DNA from: Ruminococcus champanellensis 18P13 = JCM 17042
Lineage (GTDB): Bacteria > Bacillota > Clostridia > Oscillospirales > Ruminococcaceae
Assembly (NCBI RefSeq): GCF_000210095.1
Contig: NC_021039.1
Span: 892,650-956,649, forward strand
Length of the DNA: 64,000 nucleotides
Direction of reading: 5' to 3'
Made by a program: the position numbers and the translations under genes. The stretch's first letter is position 1; each line of letters begins with the position of its first letter. Below are positions 53,901 through 62,400 of this stretch, piece by piece. Under the pieces are notes generated by a model. The model did not search any database, was not told the DNA's origin, and saw nothing but the letters and a program-made list of their open reading frames with translations.

Positions 53901-56900
53901 ACCACCATTTATATCCGTGCCCAGGCCACGGACCGGAGCGGCAATGTGAGCGAGTATGCATATTCCGCATACAAGGTCAACAATGCAGTGACTGCGGTGA
54001 CCAAAGTGACTGTGGAGCAGACGGAAACTGCCAATACCGTCAAGTGGACGGCGAATGAATCCGAGCAGACCAGCGGCTATCGGATCTTCCGGAAGATCGG
54101 CTCCGGCAGCTATGATCTGATCGCAACCCGTGCAGTGGAAAAGAACGGAGACGGCAGCTATGCATTTGCCGATGAGGATCTGCGCACTGCCGGAAGCTAT
54201 ACATATAAAATTGTTTCCGTCAACTACAACGGCAACACCTCCTCCCGTGTCAGCGGTTCTGTATCCGTACATACCAAGCCGGTTCCGGCACTGAACTGTG
54301 ACACTGCTATGGAGCAGGGCGTTGCATATGTGTTTGACGCCAGCGGCAGTAAGGATCAGGGACTGCTCAACGCTCTGGTGATCGAATACGGGGACGGCGC
54401 AGTGGAAAAGGCGACTTCTCCGGAAACTGCAAAGTTTGAGCATACTTACCAGGAAACCGGCGTGTACCAGGTGAAACTGACCTGTACCAATGAGTTCGGA
54501 CTGGTCAGCGTTCTGACCCGTTCCGTTCAGGTAGTGGAGCGTCAGCTGCTGGGGACTGTCACCGTTCAGGTCAAGACCACTGACGGCAAGGCAGCTTCCA
54601 ACATTGGCGTATACATGGACTTCGGCACCGATGCCCAGACCAAGTATGTGGCAGACAGCCGGGGCATCGTGACCTTCCAGGCACCTGCCGGCGCCCACGA
54701 TATCGGCGTATACGGGGACGGCTATCTGCCCCAGGTGAAGAACTGCGTCGTGACTGCCGGAGAGGAGAATGCCTTCTCCTTTGCAGTGGTGGAGCAGTAC
54801 ATCGTTTCTGCGGAGTTTGAGATCAAGCGTATGACCCTGGATGAGATCATTGCCGCAGGCATCGATATTACCCAGCCGGAAAACCAGCAGATCGTACAGA
54901 TCAATGTGGATCTGACCTATGAGATCACCACGGACAGCGGCAAGAAGACCCAGTCCATGGCGCTCTACGTAAACAACCGGACCAAAACCATCATTTCCTC
55001 CCATACCACCAAGGGAGACACCAGTGTCCATTACGAACCGGTGTTTGTACGGTATAATGAGAAGACCGGAGAGGTCAGCACCGTTGCAATGCTGAGTGTG
55101 CCGGTGAATGTAAGCTATCTGAAGGAATTCTTCGATGTGCAGCTGCATATCATCAACAACGCAGATGAGCAGTTCAATATTTCCGACAGCACCGTGAGCC
55201 TGAATGTGCCCAAGGGGCTGACGCTGATGGAGTCTGCCGCAAGCTGCGACAGCCGCATTGTGAACATCCCCAGCATTCCCGGCAAGAGCCAGAAGACGCT
55301 GTCCTGGATTCTCCGGGGCGATCACAAGGGTGAGTATTACCTGTCCGCAGATTTCAGCGGCACCCTGGATCAGTTCAACGAGAAGATCGAGACTACATTT
55401 GTCAGCGAGGAAGCGATCAAGGTTTATGGCGAAACCGCTGTAGGGATCACCATCAATGTGCCCAGAGCTTCCAGAAACAACAAGACCTATTTCGATGTGC
55501 AGATGAAGAACAACACGGACAGCTCCGTATACAACGTGGGTGCTTCCGTGGGTACCATTGTTGCACAGATCATGGAGCATGAAAAGTACACCCTGGAGGG
55601 CAAGCCTTTACAGGCTCGGATCATTTCTCCGCAGGGCGAAATGGAACTGATCGATCTGACGGAATCCATTGAGGAGCTGCGCCCGGGTTACACCCTCAGC
55701 GTTGTGTACTCAATCCGTAATATCGTACCGGGTACATTGTTTGCTCGTTCTACGGTGCGCCTGGTGGATGCCACCATCCGTTCTCTTTCCGACAGCAATT
55801 TCCCTGTATCCCTGCGCTGGGTGGACAGTATCAAGCTGTTGGAAGACGGCGACTATGACGGCATTACCTCCAATGTCCGTGTGGACAAGGATGTGGACTT
55901 GTCCAAGGAATATGTGATCGCAGTGGTCAATGCAGCAGGAAACTGGGTACCCAGTGCAACGATTGAAGTAACCTATCCGGACAAGACCACCAAGACCTTT
56001 TCTGCGGATTCCTTGGGACGGGTCAGATTCGATCGGCCGGCAGGCGGCTCTGAAACAGTGGGCATCCGGGTTTCCGCCGATACCTATAAGACCCATGAAG
56101 ACAGTGATTATTATCTGAAGTACCGGGGCACGGATACTGTGATGCTCAACGGAGAATCCAGCAGTGATTATGCCCTGACCAAAGCAATGTATAAAAAGGC
56201 TGGTTCCTGGAACCTGCTGACCGGCTATAAGCGCCTGAATATGGGCAACAAGGTTCTGGATTTTGCCATTGAGTGCGCTGTGGCTGCAAAGGACGCCGAA
56301 AGCTGCCAGCTGCTCCAGAACGGTAAGATCATTCAGGAAGTGAAGCCCAGCGGCAGCAAGTTTAGCTTTACCGGCTTGAATGTCAAGGATTTCGAGGAAA
56401 TGGGAGATGGAGAGACGCTGACTGTCCGGGTATACCAGCCCAACGGCGCATACTACGACAGCAAGATCAATCTGACCATTCTGCCGGATCCCACCGTGGT
56501 AGAGCCCAGCTTTGAGTTCTCCGGCGACGCATTTACCTTTGGCATCAGCGATTCCATCCCCTTCTTCGGCGGTTCTTCCGTGAAGATCCCGTATCCTCCC
56601 ATCCTGGAGCATCTGAATATCTGCATGGATGAAAACAAGATCCGGATCGGTATCAATGTGGATCTTCCGATTGTGTCAACGGATAAGGAGGACAAGGCGG
56701 CATTGGATAAATTCGTAGAGGATTTTGAAAAGCTGAAGACCAATTTAAAGCGTTCTCCTTCGGATCTGCTGCACGATAAGTCCATCAACACCGGAAAGAT
56801 CAGCCTGGGCAAGGCTGAGGTCAAGGTGCTTGGCGGCGGCTATGTGGAGGGTGACTTCTCCGAGAGCGGGAAGGCGATCCTGAACGGCTACCTCTATATC

Positions 56901-59453
56901 GGCATTGAAGCCGGCGTAAACTTTGATTATCAGACTGTGGTATGGGTAATTCCGGTAACCGCAGAGCTTGGCCTGACCGGTAAAATCGTAGCAGGCACCA
57001 CCATTAAATTCACCTACGACTTCGATCATGCATGGCAGCTGGATGCCAAGGTCACCGCACAGGGCACCTTCGGGGTGGAAGTATTCGGCGGTGTAGGCTT
57101 CTCCAGCATTGCAGCCATTGGCGTGTACGGCGGCGCAGAGCTGGATCTGGATATGCAGCTGTACGATACCTCCGATGATTCCGGTCCCCGGATCAATACC
57201 CTGGATCTCACCGGCGAGTTGGGCTTCCGGGCATATGTGGGACCCTTTGAGTATAAGAAAGCCTGGGCGAGCCAGACATGGCATCTGTACACCAATCCGG
57301 AGCTTGCAAACTCCGAACAGGATGCAGCACCCAGCTATCTGGCACCCCTGTATGACACCGCAGCCTACAGCGTAAGCGAGGAGACCCAGGAGGTTTCCAA
57401 GTGGCTGGGAGGCAGCAAGCTGGAGCCGGACAAGGTGCAGACTCTGCTGACCAATGCCAACAATGGGGCGGATCCGCAGCTTGCAACCGATGGCACCAAC
57501 TATGTGCTGGTATATCTGGAAAAGGATCCGGCACGGAGCATATACGACGCATCCAGACTGATGTACGCTGTATACACCGCTGAAACCGGTACCTGGAGTG
57601 ATCCGAAGCCGGTGGATGAAAACGAGACCGGCGATTATCAGCCCGCTCTGTTCGGCAATGCAGACGGCATTTACCTGGCTTACCAGGAAGCAAACCAGGC
57701 ATTCGGTGCGGACAGCGAGCTGACGGTGGATGCCTATGCAGCATCCCTGGGGGTAACCTGTGCAGTCTTTGACGCTGAGCAGCAGAGCTTCGGGGCTGTA
57801 ACCACCATGACTGTTCCGGAAAACAGCTGCAATTCCATTCCCACTGTCTTTGAAGACGGCGGACTGGTATATGCAGCCTGGGTATCCAACGCAAAGGGCG
57901 ATTATTTCGGCACAGAGGGTGCAAACACCATTTTCTACAGCATCTGCACAGAGGGCACCTGGAGTGAACCGGCTGCACTGGCTTCTGACCTGACGGCAGT
58001 GACCGGATTGCAGATCGGCAAGCTGGAAAGCGGCGTGTCCGTTGCATGCATCACCGACGGGGATAATGTTTTGATCACTGCGGATGACCGTACCTTGACT
58101 CTGATTGCAGCAGACGGCACACAGCAGCAGGTAGTGACCGGCTGTGTATCCGCACCTGTCTTTGCACAGCCTGCATGGTCTGAATCTCCGCTGCTGATCT
58201 GGTACGATACCTATAACCTCAGCTGCACGGCGGACGGCAAGGAAATTGCACAGCTCTTTGCACAGGGCATCAGCGGTCTGACCGACGCATACACCCTGCT
58301 GCCGGACGGAGTCGTATATACCAGCGCTGGCAAGGACGGCAGCGATCTGTTCCTGATCCGTTACGATGCGGCACAGCAGGCATGGGGCGCACCGGTTCAG
58401 CTGACTGATACAGAGGGCTATATCAACGGCGCAGGGGCTGCAGTTTGCGGCGATCAGCTGCTGATGACCATGCTCCGGCAGAACGTCACCATTACAGAGG
58501 ATGATGTGCAGGTAGAAAGCACATTGTGCGCACTGCTCCGCAGCACCTTCAGCGACCTTTCCGTTGACAAGGTGGACTACGACTTTACGCAGATCCAGCC
58601 CGGCAGTCAGCTGCCTCTGGATGTGACTGTCACCAATCACGGGAACAGCACAGTCAACAGCGTGACCATCGGGGTATACACCAAGGACGGCACGCTGATC
58701 AGCACACAGGACGTGGAAACCACACTCCTGTCCGGTACGGCACAGGTACTCGCCGCTTCCTTCCAGGTTCCGGAGGATATGAGCACCACGGAGTATCAGG
58801 TGATTGTATCCGTTCCGGATACAACGGATGTAAACGAAGCAGACAATGCAGCAGCGTTCAGCATCGGCTATACGGAGCTTTCCTTGACAACCGATCAGTT
58901 GATTACCGCACAGGGCACAAAGCTGCAGATTTGCGTGACCAATGAAAGTCAGATTCCCACCGGCGGTATTCTGGATCTGTATCACTATGATGAATCCCAG
59001 GATCCGGTTCTTTCCCTGATCGTAGAGGAGCTGCAGCCTGGTCAGAGTACCGTATACACAGTGGATGTGGACGATTCCATCATCTCTGAGGACAACCGGT
59101 ATGTGATGGTCAAGCTGACTGCGGATGAAGCGGAGTATGATGAATCCGATAACGAGGAGCTGGTTGCTGTTTATCTGAGCGGAAGCCTTCCCACCGTAAC
59201 CATCGGGGATGTAAACGGGGATGGGGAAATTACCGTCAATGACGCCGTTATGCTCCTGGATGAGTGTGCAGCCCGTGCAGTGGGAACCACAACCCTGGAC
59301 GAAGCACAGCGGAGTCGTGGAGACGTAAACGAAGACGGTTCCATCACGCTGACGGATGCCATTCTGATTCTCAATTACTGTGCGGAAAAGCTGGTAGATC
59401 CGGAGCTTACGTTTGCGGATTTTCTCAAGAATGCAGGAGGAAACAATGAATAA
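50931..59453 (+). CDS. Giant secreted cellulosome protein with dockerins at both ends and a cohesin-like domain
   Basis: A 2,840-residue exported protein. After the signal peptide (about residues 1-31) comes a dockerin: ADVNGDKKVDEKD and a weaker loop, NVYGDAVIDVRD. A beta-sandwich of about 120 residues follows that resembles a cohesin (GYAGEKATFAISL, YEMRLSLDNALTVEEVS, GTLATITVTLP, and a GGVTV end). Next are many FN3 and Ig-like modules (residues 240-1130), a PKD-like module (SKDQGLLNALVIEYGDG), unassigned beta-rich regions, a Gly/aromatic-rich stretch (about 1985-2090) and a propeller-like region (about 2160-2540). Two CARDB-like domains and a classical dockerin (GDVNGDGEITVND and GDVNEDGSITLTD) end it. 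I see no catalytic domain. The ATG at 50931 is preferred; 50919 and 50937 are alternatives. It is coupled to the LRR gene. Confidence 0.9.
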   Translation: MSMFFKRSMSALLAATMLTMAAPFDSLAVFAEDLESTVTIGSADVNGDKKVDEKDCALILEAIGSTTGTASVTADNAALNVYGDAVIDVRDLMAVKDAINGIKAYVPEEANVSEQVDLNISSTTGYAGEKATFAISLADWEMDVAAYEMRLSLDNALTVEEVSCNGDVQYKLDGSTLKLYGMYSGSPAYRGTLATITVTLPPEAYGDYGVSVVGADFFNSAYQEYAYQATTGGVTVDMETKPVYLRASELNSKSLQLSWSMPFDGDKVTGYIISRDGEEIGRTEDLFFDDKDLETGKSYLYSVQAYGTDYLSAPSRTITVTPTAPVIQSISLPDGKNAVGGASTLVTCLMEHGVRAKTYTLYCTDEEGNRTVISEGEDQSFSELQVRWQLSELKTGTYTLGLTLTDVDGAEVSAETTAQVDNTPPGEVFGFTVIPGDEQNELTWGIAAELKVVGYRIYRRTATSNYSELAYVEGRSTLKYVDKDVETGLEYFYIIAAVDKYGMEGTFSAEVSGSAHVDQTMPEITLFLPGSGTVLYSVVTLNVKAQDNIGVAKITCFLSDDEGETWKELFTANGDSVSYRFDTSAYDEASVQIKAVAYDYAGNESSGANINIYAIDNKGPEQVTGVNLKASGATTATVAWEDVPDQDLHHFVVRYGVTGSSGYKTENIYRTLGINLSGLKPGESYTVVVAAVDTYGNQGEFSEPLIFTTPEDTTAPVIASIYPTPSYFAKSIPLQVNAKDDFSVASVTVEASTDQKTWKQIAVIENPEPTKNYFNASYTLDVTGYPEGTLYVRAYAEDLAGNKGTVENAAVYEYMVDRTAPAAMDTLRAVENDSCIELLWEEADTDVNYYRLYRADGEDGEFRLLYDRIRYLNHFDRQVTTDVQYRYQVTAVDIAGNESEPSNVVTATLQEDTTAPEIQSISPETGSELSLNDHSIGILASDNLLLSSLTVEYKTDPDAETYQTLKSFTDLTDYYLFATVEIPNLLMVDGTTIYIRAQATDRSGNVSEYAYSAYKVNNAVTAVTKVTVEQTETANTVKWTANESEQTSGYRIFRKIGSGSYDLIATRAVEKNGDGSYAFADEDLRTAGSYTYKIVSVNYNGNTSSRVSGSVSVHTKPVPALNCDTAMEQGVAYVFDASGSKDQGLLNALVIEYGDGAVEKATSPETAKFEHTYQETGVYQVKLTCTNEFGLVSVLTRSVQVVERQLLGTVTVQVKTTDGKAASNIGVYMDFGTDAQTKYVADSRGIVTFQAPAGAHDIGVYGDGYLPQVKNCVVTAGEENAFSFAVVEQYIVSAEFEIKRMTLDEIIAAGIDITQPENQQIVQINVDLTYEITTDSGKKTQSMALYVNNRTKTIISSHTTKGDTSVHYEPVFVRYNEKTGEVSTVAMLSVPVNVSYLKEFFDVQLHIINNADEQFNISDSTVSLNVPKGLTLMESAASCDSRIVNIPSIPGKSQKTLSWILRGDHKGEYYLSADFSGTLDQFNEKIETTFVSEEAIKVYGETAVGITINVPRASRNNKTYFDVQMKNNTDSSVYNVGASVGTIVAQIMEHEKYTLEGKPLQARIISPQGEMELIDLTESIEELRPGYTLSVVYSIRNIVPGTLFARSTVRLVDATIRSLSDSNFPVSLRWVDSIKLLEDGDYDGITSNVRVDKDVDLSKEYVIAVVNAAGNWVPSATIEVTYPDKTTKTFSADSLGRVRFDRPAGGSETVGIRVSADTYKTHEDSDYYLKYRGTDTVMLNGESSSDYALTKAMYKKAGSWNLLTGYKRLNMGNKVLDFAIECAVAAKDAESCQLLQNGKIIQEVKPSGSKFSFTGLNVKDFEEMGDGETLTVRVYQPNGAYYDSKINLTILPDPTVVEPSFEFSGDAFTFGISDSIPFFGGSSVKIPYPPILEHLNICMDENKIRIGINVDLPIVSTDKEDKAALDKFVEDFEKLKTNLKRSPSDLLHDKSINTGKISLGKAEVKVLGGGYVEGDFSESGKAILNGYLYIGIEAGVNFDYQTVVWVIPVTAELGLTGKIVAGTTIKFTYDFDHAWQLDAKVTAQGTFGVEVFGGVGFSSIAAIGVYGGAELDLDMQLYDTSDDSGPRINTLDLTGELGFRAYVGPFEYKKAWASQTWHLYTNPELANSEQDAAPSYLAPLYDTAAYSVSEETQEVSKWLGGSKLEPDKVQTLLTNANNGADPQLATDGTNYVLVYLEKDPARSIYDASRLMYAVYTAETGTWSDPKPVDENETGDYQPALFGNADGIYLAYQEANQAFGADSELTVDAYAASLGVTCAVFDAEQQSFGAVTTMTVPENSCNSIPTVFEDGGLVYAAWVSNAKGDYFGTEGANTIFYSICTEGTWSEPAALASDLTAVTGLQIGKLESGVSVACITDGDNVLITADDRTLTLIAADGTQQQVVTGCVSAPVFAQPAWSESPLLIWYDTYNLSCTADGKEIAQLFAQGISGLTDAYTLLPDGVVYTSAGKDGSDLFLIRYDAAQQAWGAPVQLTDTEGYINGAGAAVCGDQLLMTMLRQNVTITEDDVQVESTLCALLRSTFSDLSVDKVDYDFTQIQPGSQLPLDVTVTNHGNSTVNSVTIGVYTKDGTLISTQDVETTLLSGTAQVLAASFQVPEDMSTTEYQVIVSVPDTTDVNEADNAAAFSIGYTELSLTTDQLITAQGTKLQICVTNESQIPTGGILDLYHYDESQDPVLSLIVEELQPGQSTVYTVDVDDSIISEDNRYVMVKLTADEAEYDESDNEELVAVYLSGSLPTVTIGDVNGDGEITVNDAVMLLDECAARAVGTTTLDEAQRSRGDVNEDGSITLTDAILILNYCAEKLVDPELTFADFLKNAGGNNE
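51054..51236 (+). other. N-terminal dockerin domain of the giant protein
   Basis: Two EF-hand-like calcium loops, ADVNGDKKVDEKDC and NVYGDAVIDVRDLM, each followed by a helix (ALILEAIG and AVKDAINGI), directly after the signal peptide. Loop one has Asp, Asn, Asp and Asp at positions 1, 3, 5 and 12; loop two has Asn at position 1. Confidence 0.8.
51267..51638 (+). other. Cohesin-like beta-sandwich domain of the giant protein
   Basis: About 124 residues with the order of strands seen in cohesins: a start with AGEKATFAISL, a YEMRLSLD strand, LTVEEVSC, ATITVTLP, and a closing GGVTVD. This is by eye; a related carbohydrate-binding or Ig fold is possible. Confidence 0.55.
59200..59399 (+). other. 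C-terminal dockerin domain of the giant protein
   Basis: Two near-perfect calcium loops, GDVNGDGEITVNDAV and GDVNEDGSITLTDAI, each with a helix of the LLDECA or LILNYCA type. This is a typical type I dockerin of Ruminococcus. Confidence 0.92.
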
Positions 59454-62400
59454 GTATATCAGACGCTCTATGGCAATGGCTGTTGCGCTGAGTATTGTGG
59501 GCGCACAGATGAACCCTGAGTGTACCAACCTTGTAAAAACTGCGGTGATGCATATCACCGCAGAAACCCTCACCGCTGAGCAGTATACCTATACTGTGAA
59601 TGAGGACGATACAGTTACCATTACCGGCTATACCGGCACAGATGCAGTGCTGATTTTGCCGGAAACCATTGATGGTAAGCCCATCAGTGCCATCGGTGCC
59701 AGAGCTTTTTACAGACATACGGAGCTGACCGGTGTGGCAATGCCGGATACGGTTACATCCATCGGGGAGTATGCATTTTATGCATGCAGTCAGCTGGTTG
59801 ATATAGATCTGGGCAAAGGACTGGTTACAATCGGCAGTTATGCGTTTGATAGCTGCAATAAGCTGGTGAATCTGAAGCTGCCGGATACCTTGACGATTAT
59901 TCCGGACTATGCATTTAATGGGTGTTCATCCCTGCTGAGTGTAACGGTACCTAAGTCTGTGACTACCATCGGTCGCAACGCCTTTAACAAGTGCTCCGGT
60001 CTGACCCGTGTCAGCCTGCCGGCAGGTGTATCCGTAGGAGACTTTGCATTTTATGAATGCGGCGGTCTGGAGCAGCTGGAGCTGCCGGAGGGTATTCAAC
60101 TGGGCAGATACGCTTTCTCCCAGTGTGAAAATCTGCGGCAGGTGCTGTTTAACGGGGAACAAGGCACCATCGGCACCTATGCGTTTTATTCCAATGGCTC
60201 TCTGGAATCCGTGGTATTCCCAACGGAACTGACAGAGATTTCCGAAGGCGCGTTTTCAAGCTGCAATAAGCTCAAGACCGCTGTGCTGCCCAAATCCGTC
60301 GCTGTGATCGGAGATAAAGCATTTGAACGGTGTAATGCACTGGAAAAGGTTGAATTTTCCGCAAATCTGAAAAGCATCGGCAGGGACGCATATAGCTATT
60401 GCACTGCTTTGACCCAGGTAGAGGTTCCGGCGGGTGCTGCCCTTGCAGGCGGCTGCTTCTATGAATGTGATGGACTGACAACAGCAACCATTGGTGACGG
60501 TATCACAGAAATGGGGAATGGGAATTTCTATGGATGTGAAAATCTGACCTCTGTGAAGCTGCCGGATACCTTGACCGAATTGCCTCAGACAACATTTGCA
60601 TACTGTACGTCTTTGACGGATGTACAGATGCCGGAGGCATTGACCATCATCGGAACTTCTGCATTTTACCATTGTACCGGCTTGACAAGTCTGACAATTC
60701 CGGGCAGTGTGACCACAATCCGGGCGTCCGCCTTTGAGGAATGCTACAAGCTGGAGTCTGTGGAACTGCCGGATTCCATTACCGAAATGGGCAGTTCCGT
60801 ATTTGATAACTGCCTTGCTCTGAAGTCTGTTACCCTGCCCTCCAAGCTGACTGTAATCAGCGATAACATGTTCTACTATTGTATCAAGCTGGAAAGTGTC
60901 GTGATTCCGGATTCCGTCAAGAGCATCGGCATCGGTGCCTTTGCACACTGTGTCGCTCTGACATCCATACAGATGCCGGCAAGCTTAGAGACCATCGGCC
61001 AGGAGGCATTTTACAACTGCCAGGGGCTTACAGAGGTTGCACTTCCGGATTCCGTAAAGACCATAGGCATTAGAAGCTTTAGCCGCTGTGTCAATCTGAC
61101 GCAGCTGAATCTGCCGGATGATATACAGGATCTTGGCAACGATGCCTTTTCAGAAACCAAGTTGGAGGTTCTGACAATCCCCAAATCCATGACCGAGATT
61201 CCCAATTACATGTTCTCCAACATGAGCAGCCTGAAGGAGATCCAGATCCCGGACACGGTTACAAGCATCGGGTATGGTGCGTTCAGCAACTGTACCAGTC
61301 TGAAAGAGGTTGTGATCCCGGATTCGGTGGTGTCCATGGATAAACAGCTGTTTTTGGGCTGTACCAGTCTGACCAATGTGCAGCTGCCGGCCAAAACAGA
61401 AACGATTCCTTACAGAATGTTTGAAGGCTGCAGCTCCTTGAAGAGCATCACCCTGCCGGACACTGTAACTAAGATTGATGAAAACGCCTTTTATGGCTGC
61501 TCCTCCTTGACCAGTTTAGAGCTGCCGGAGGGGCTGACCACTTTGGGATACAGAGCGTTTGGCGCAACCGGCATCCAGAGCATTACCCTGCCGGAGGGAA
61601 TAACCAGTCTTCCCAATATGCTGTTCTCGGATTGCAAGGCGCTGACGCAGGTTGATCTGCCATCGAATATTACTGCAATCAGCATTGGTGCATTTTATAA
61701 CTGCTCTGCTTTGAAAACCATTCAGCTGCCGGATAGTATTACTTCCATTGGCAATGATGCATTTGAGGGCTGTTCCGCTTTGACAGATATCAAGCTGTCG
61801 GAGAACATTACGGAGATTGGATCCTATGCGTTCATGGATACGGGATTGGAACAGCTGGATCTGGGTGCCACTAAGATTACAAGCCTTTCACCGTATCTTC
61901 TGCAGTCCTGCAGTAATCTGAAACAGGTCACCTTGCCGGATTCTTTGACGTACATTGGAAACCAGGCGTTCTACAACTGTTTCTCACTGACAGAGCTGCA
62001 GCTGCCGGATGGGGTGAAAACGATTGAGTATGGCGCATTCGGCAACTGCAAAGCGTTGACCAATCTGGAACTGCCGGATTCCGTTACATCAATTGGAAAT
62101 TTTATGTTCCAGAGCTGTACCGGACTGGAAACTGTGAAGCTGCCGGCAGGCTTGACTGACATTTCCGCTTACATGTTCTATAATTGTTCAAGTCTTTCGG
62201 AGATCACCATTCCGGAAACTGTGACCAGTATCAGTTCCTATGCCTTCTTCGGCTGTTCCTCTTTGCATGAGATCACCATTCCCCGCACTGTCACAACAAT
62301 GGGAGAGCATGTTCTGGGTTACAGTGCAAAGGAAGGGGAAACCATGGATCTGACCGTTCTGTGTGCCCCCAATTCCACTGCACACATTTATGCACAGAAC

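Noticed and set aside
52080-55580. A 1,166-codon open frame on the minus strand opposite the giant gene
   Set aside because: It lies wholly antisense to a well-supported coding region, its translation is low-complexity in style (rich in His, Cys, Ile) without motifs or signal, and no ribosome-binding site was seen. It is a by-product of codon bias in the true gene.
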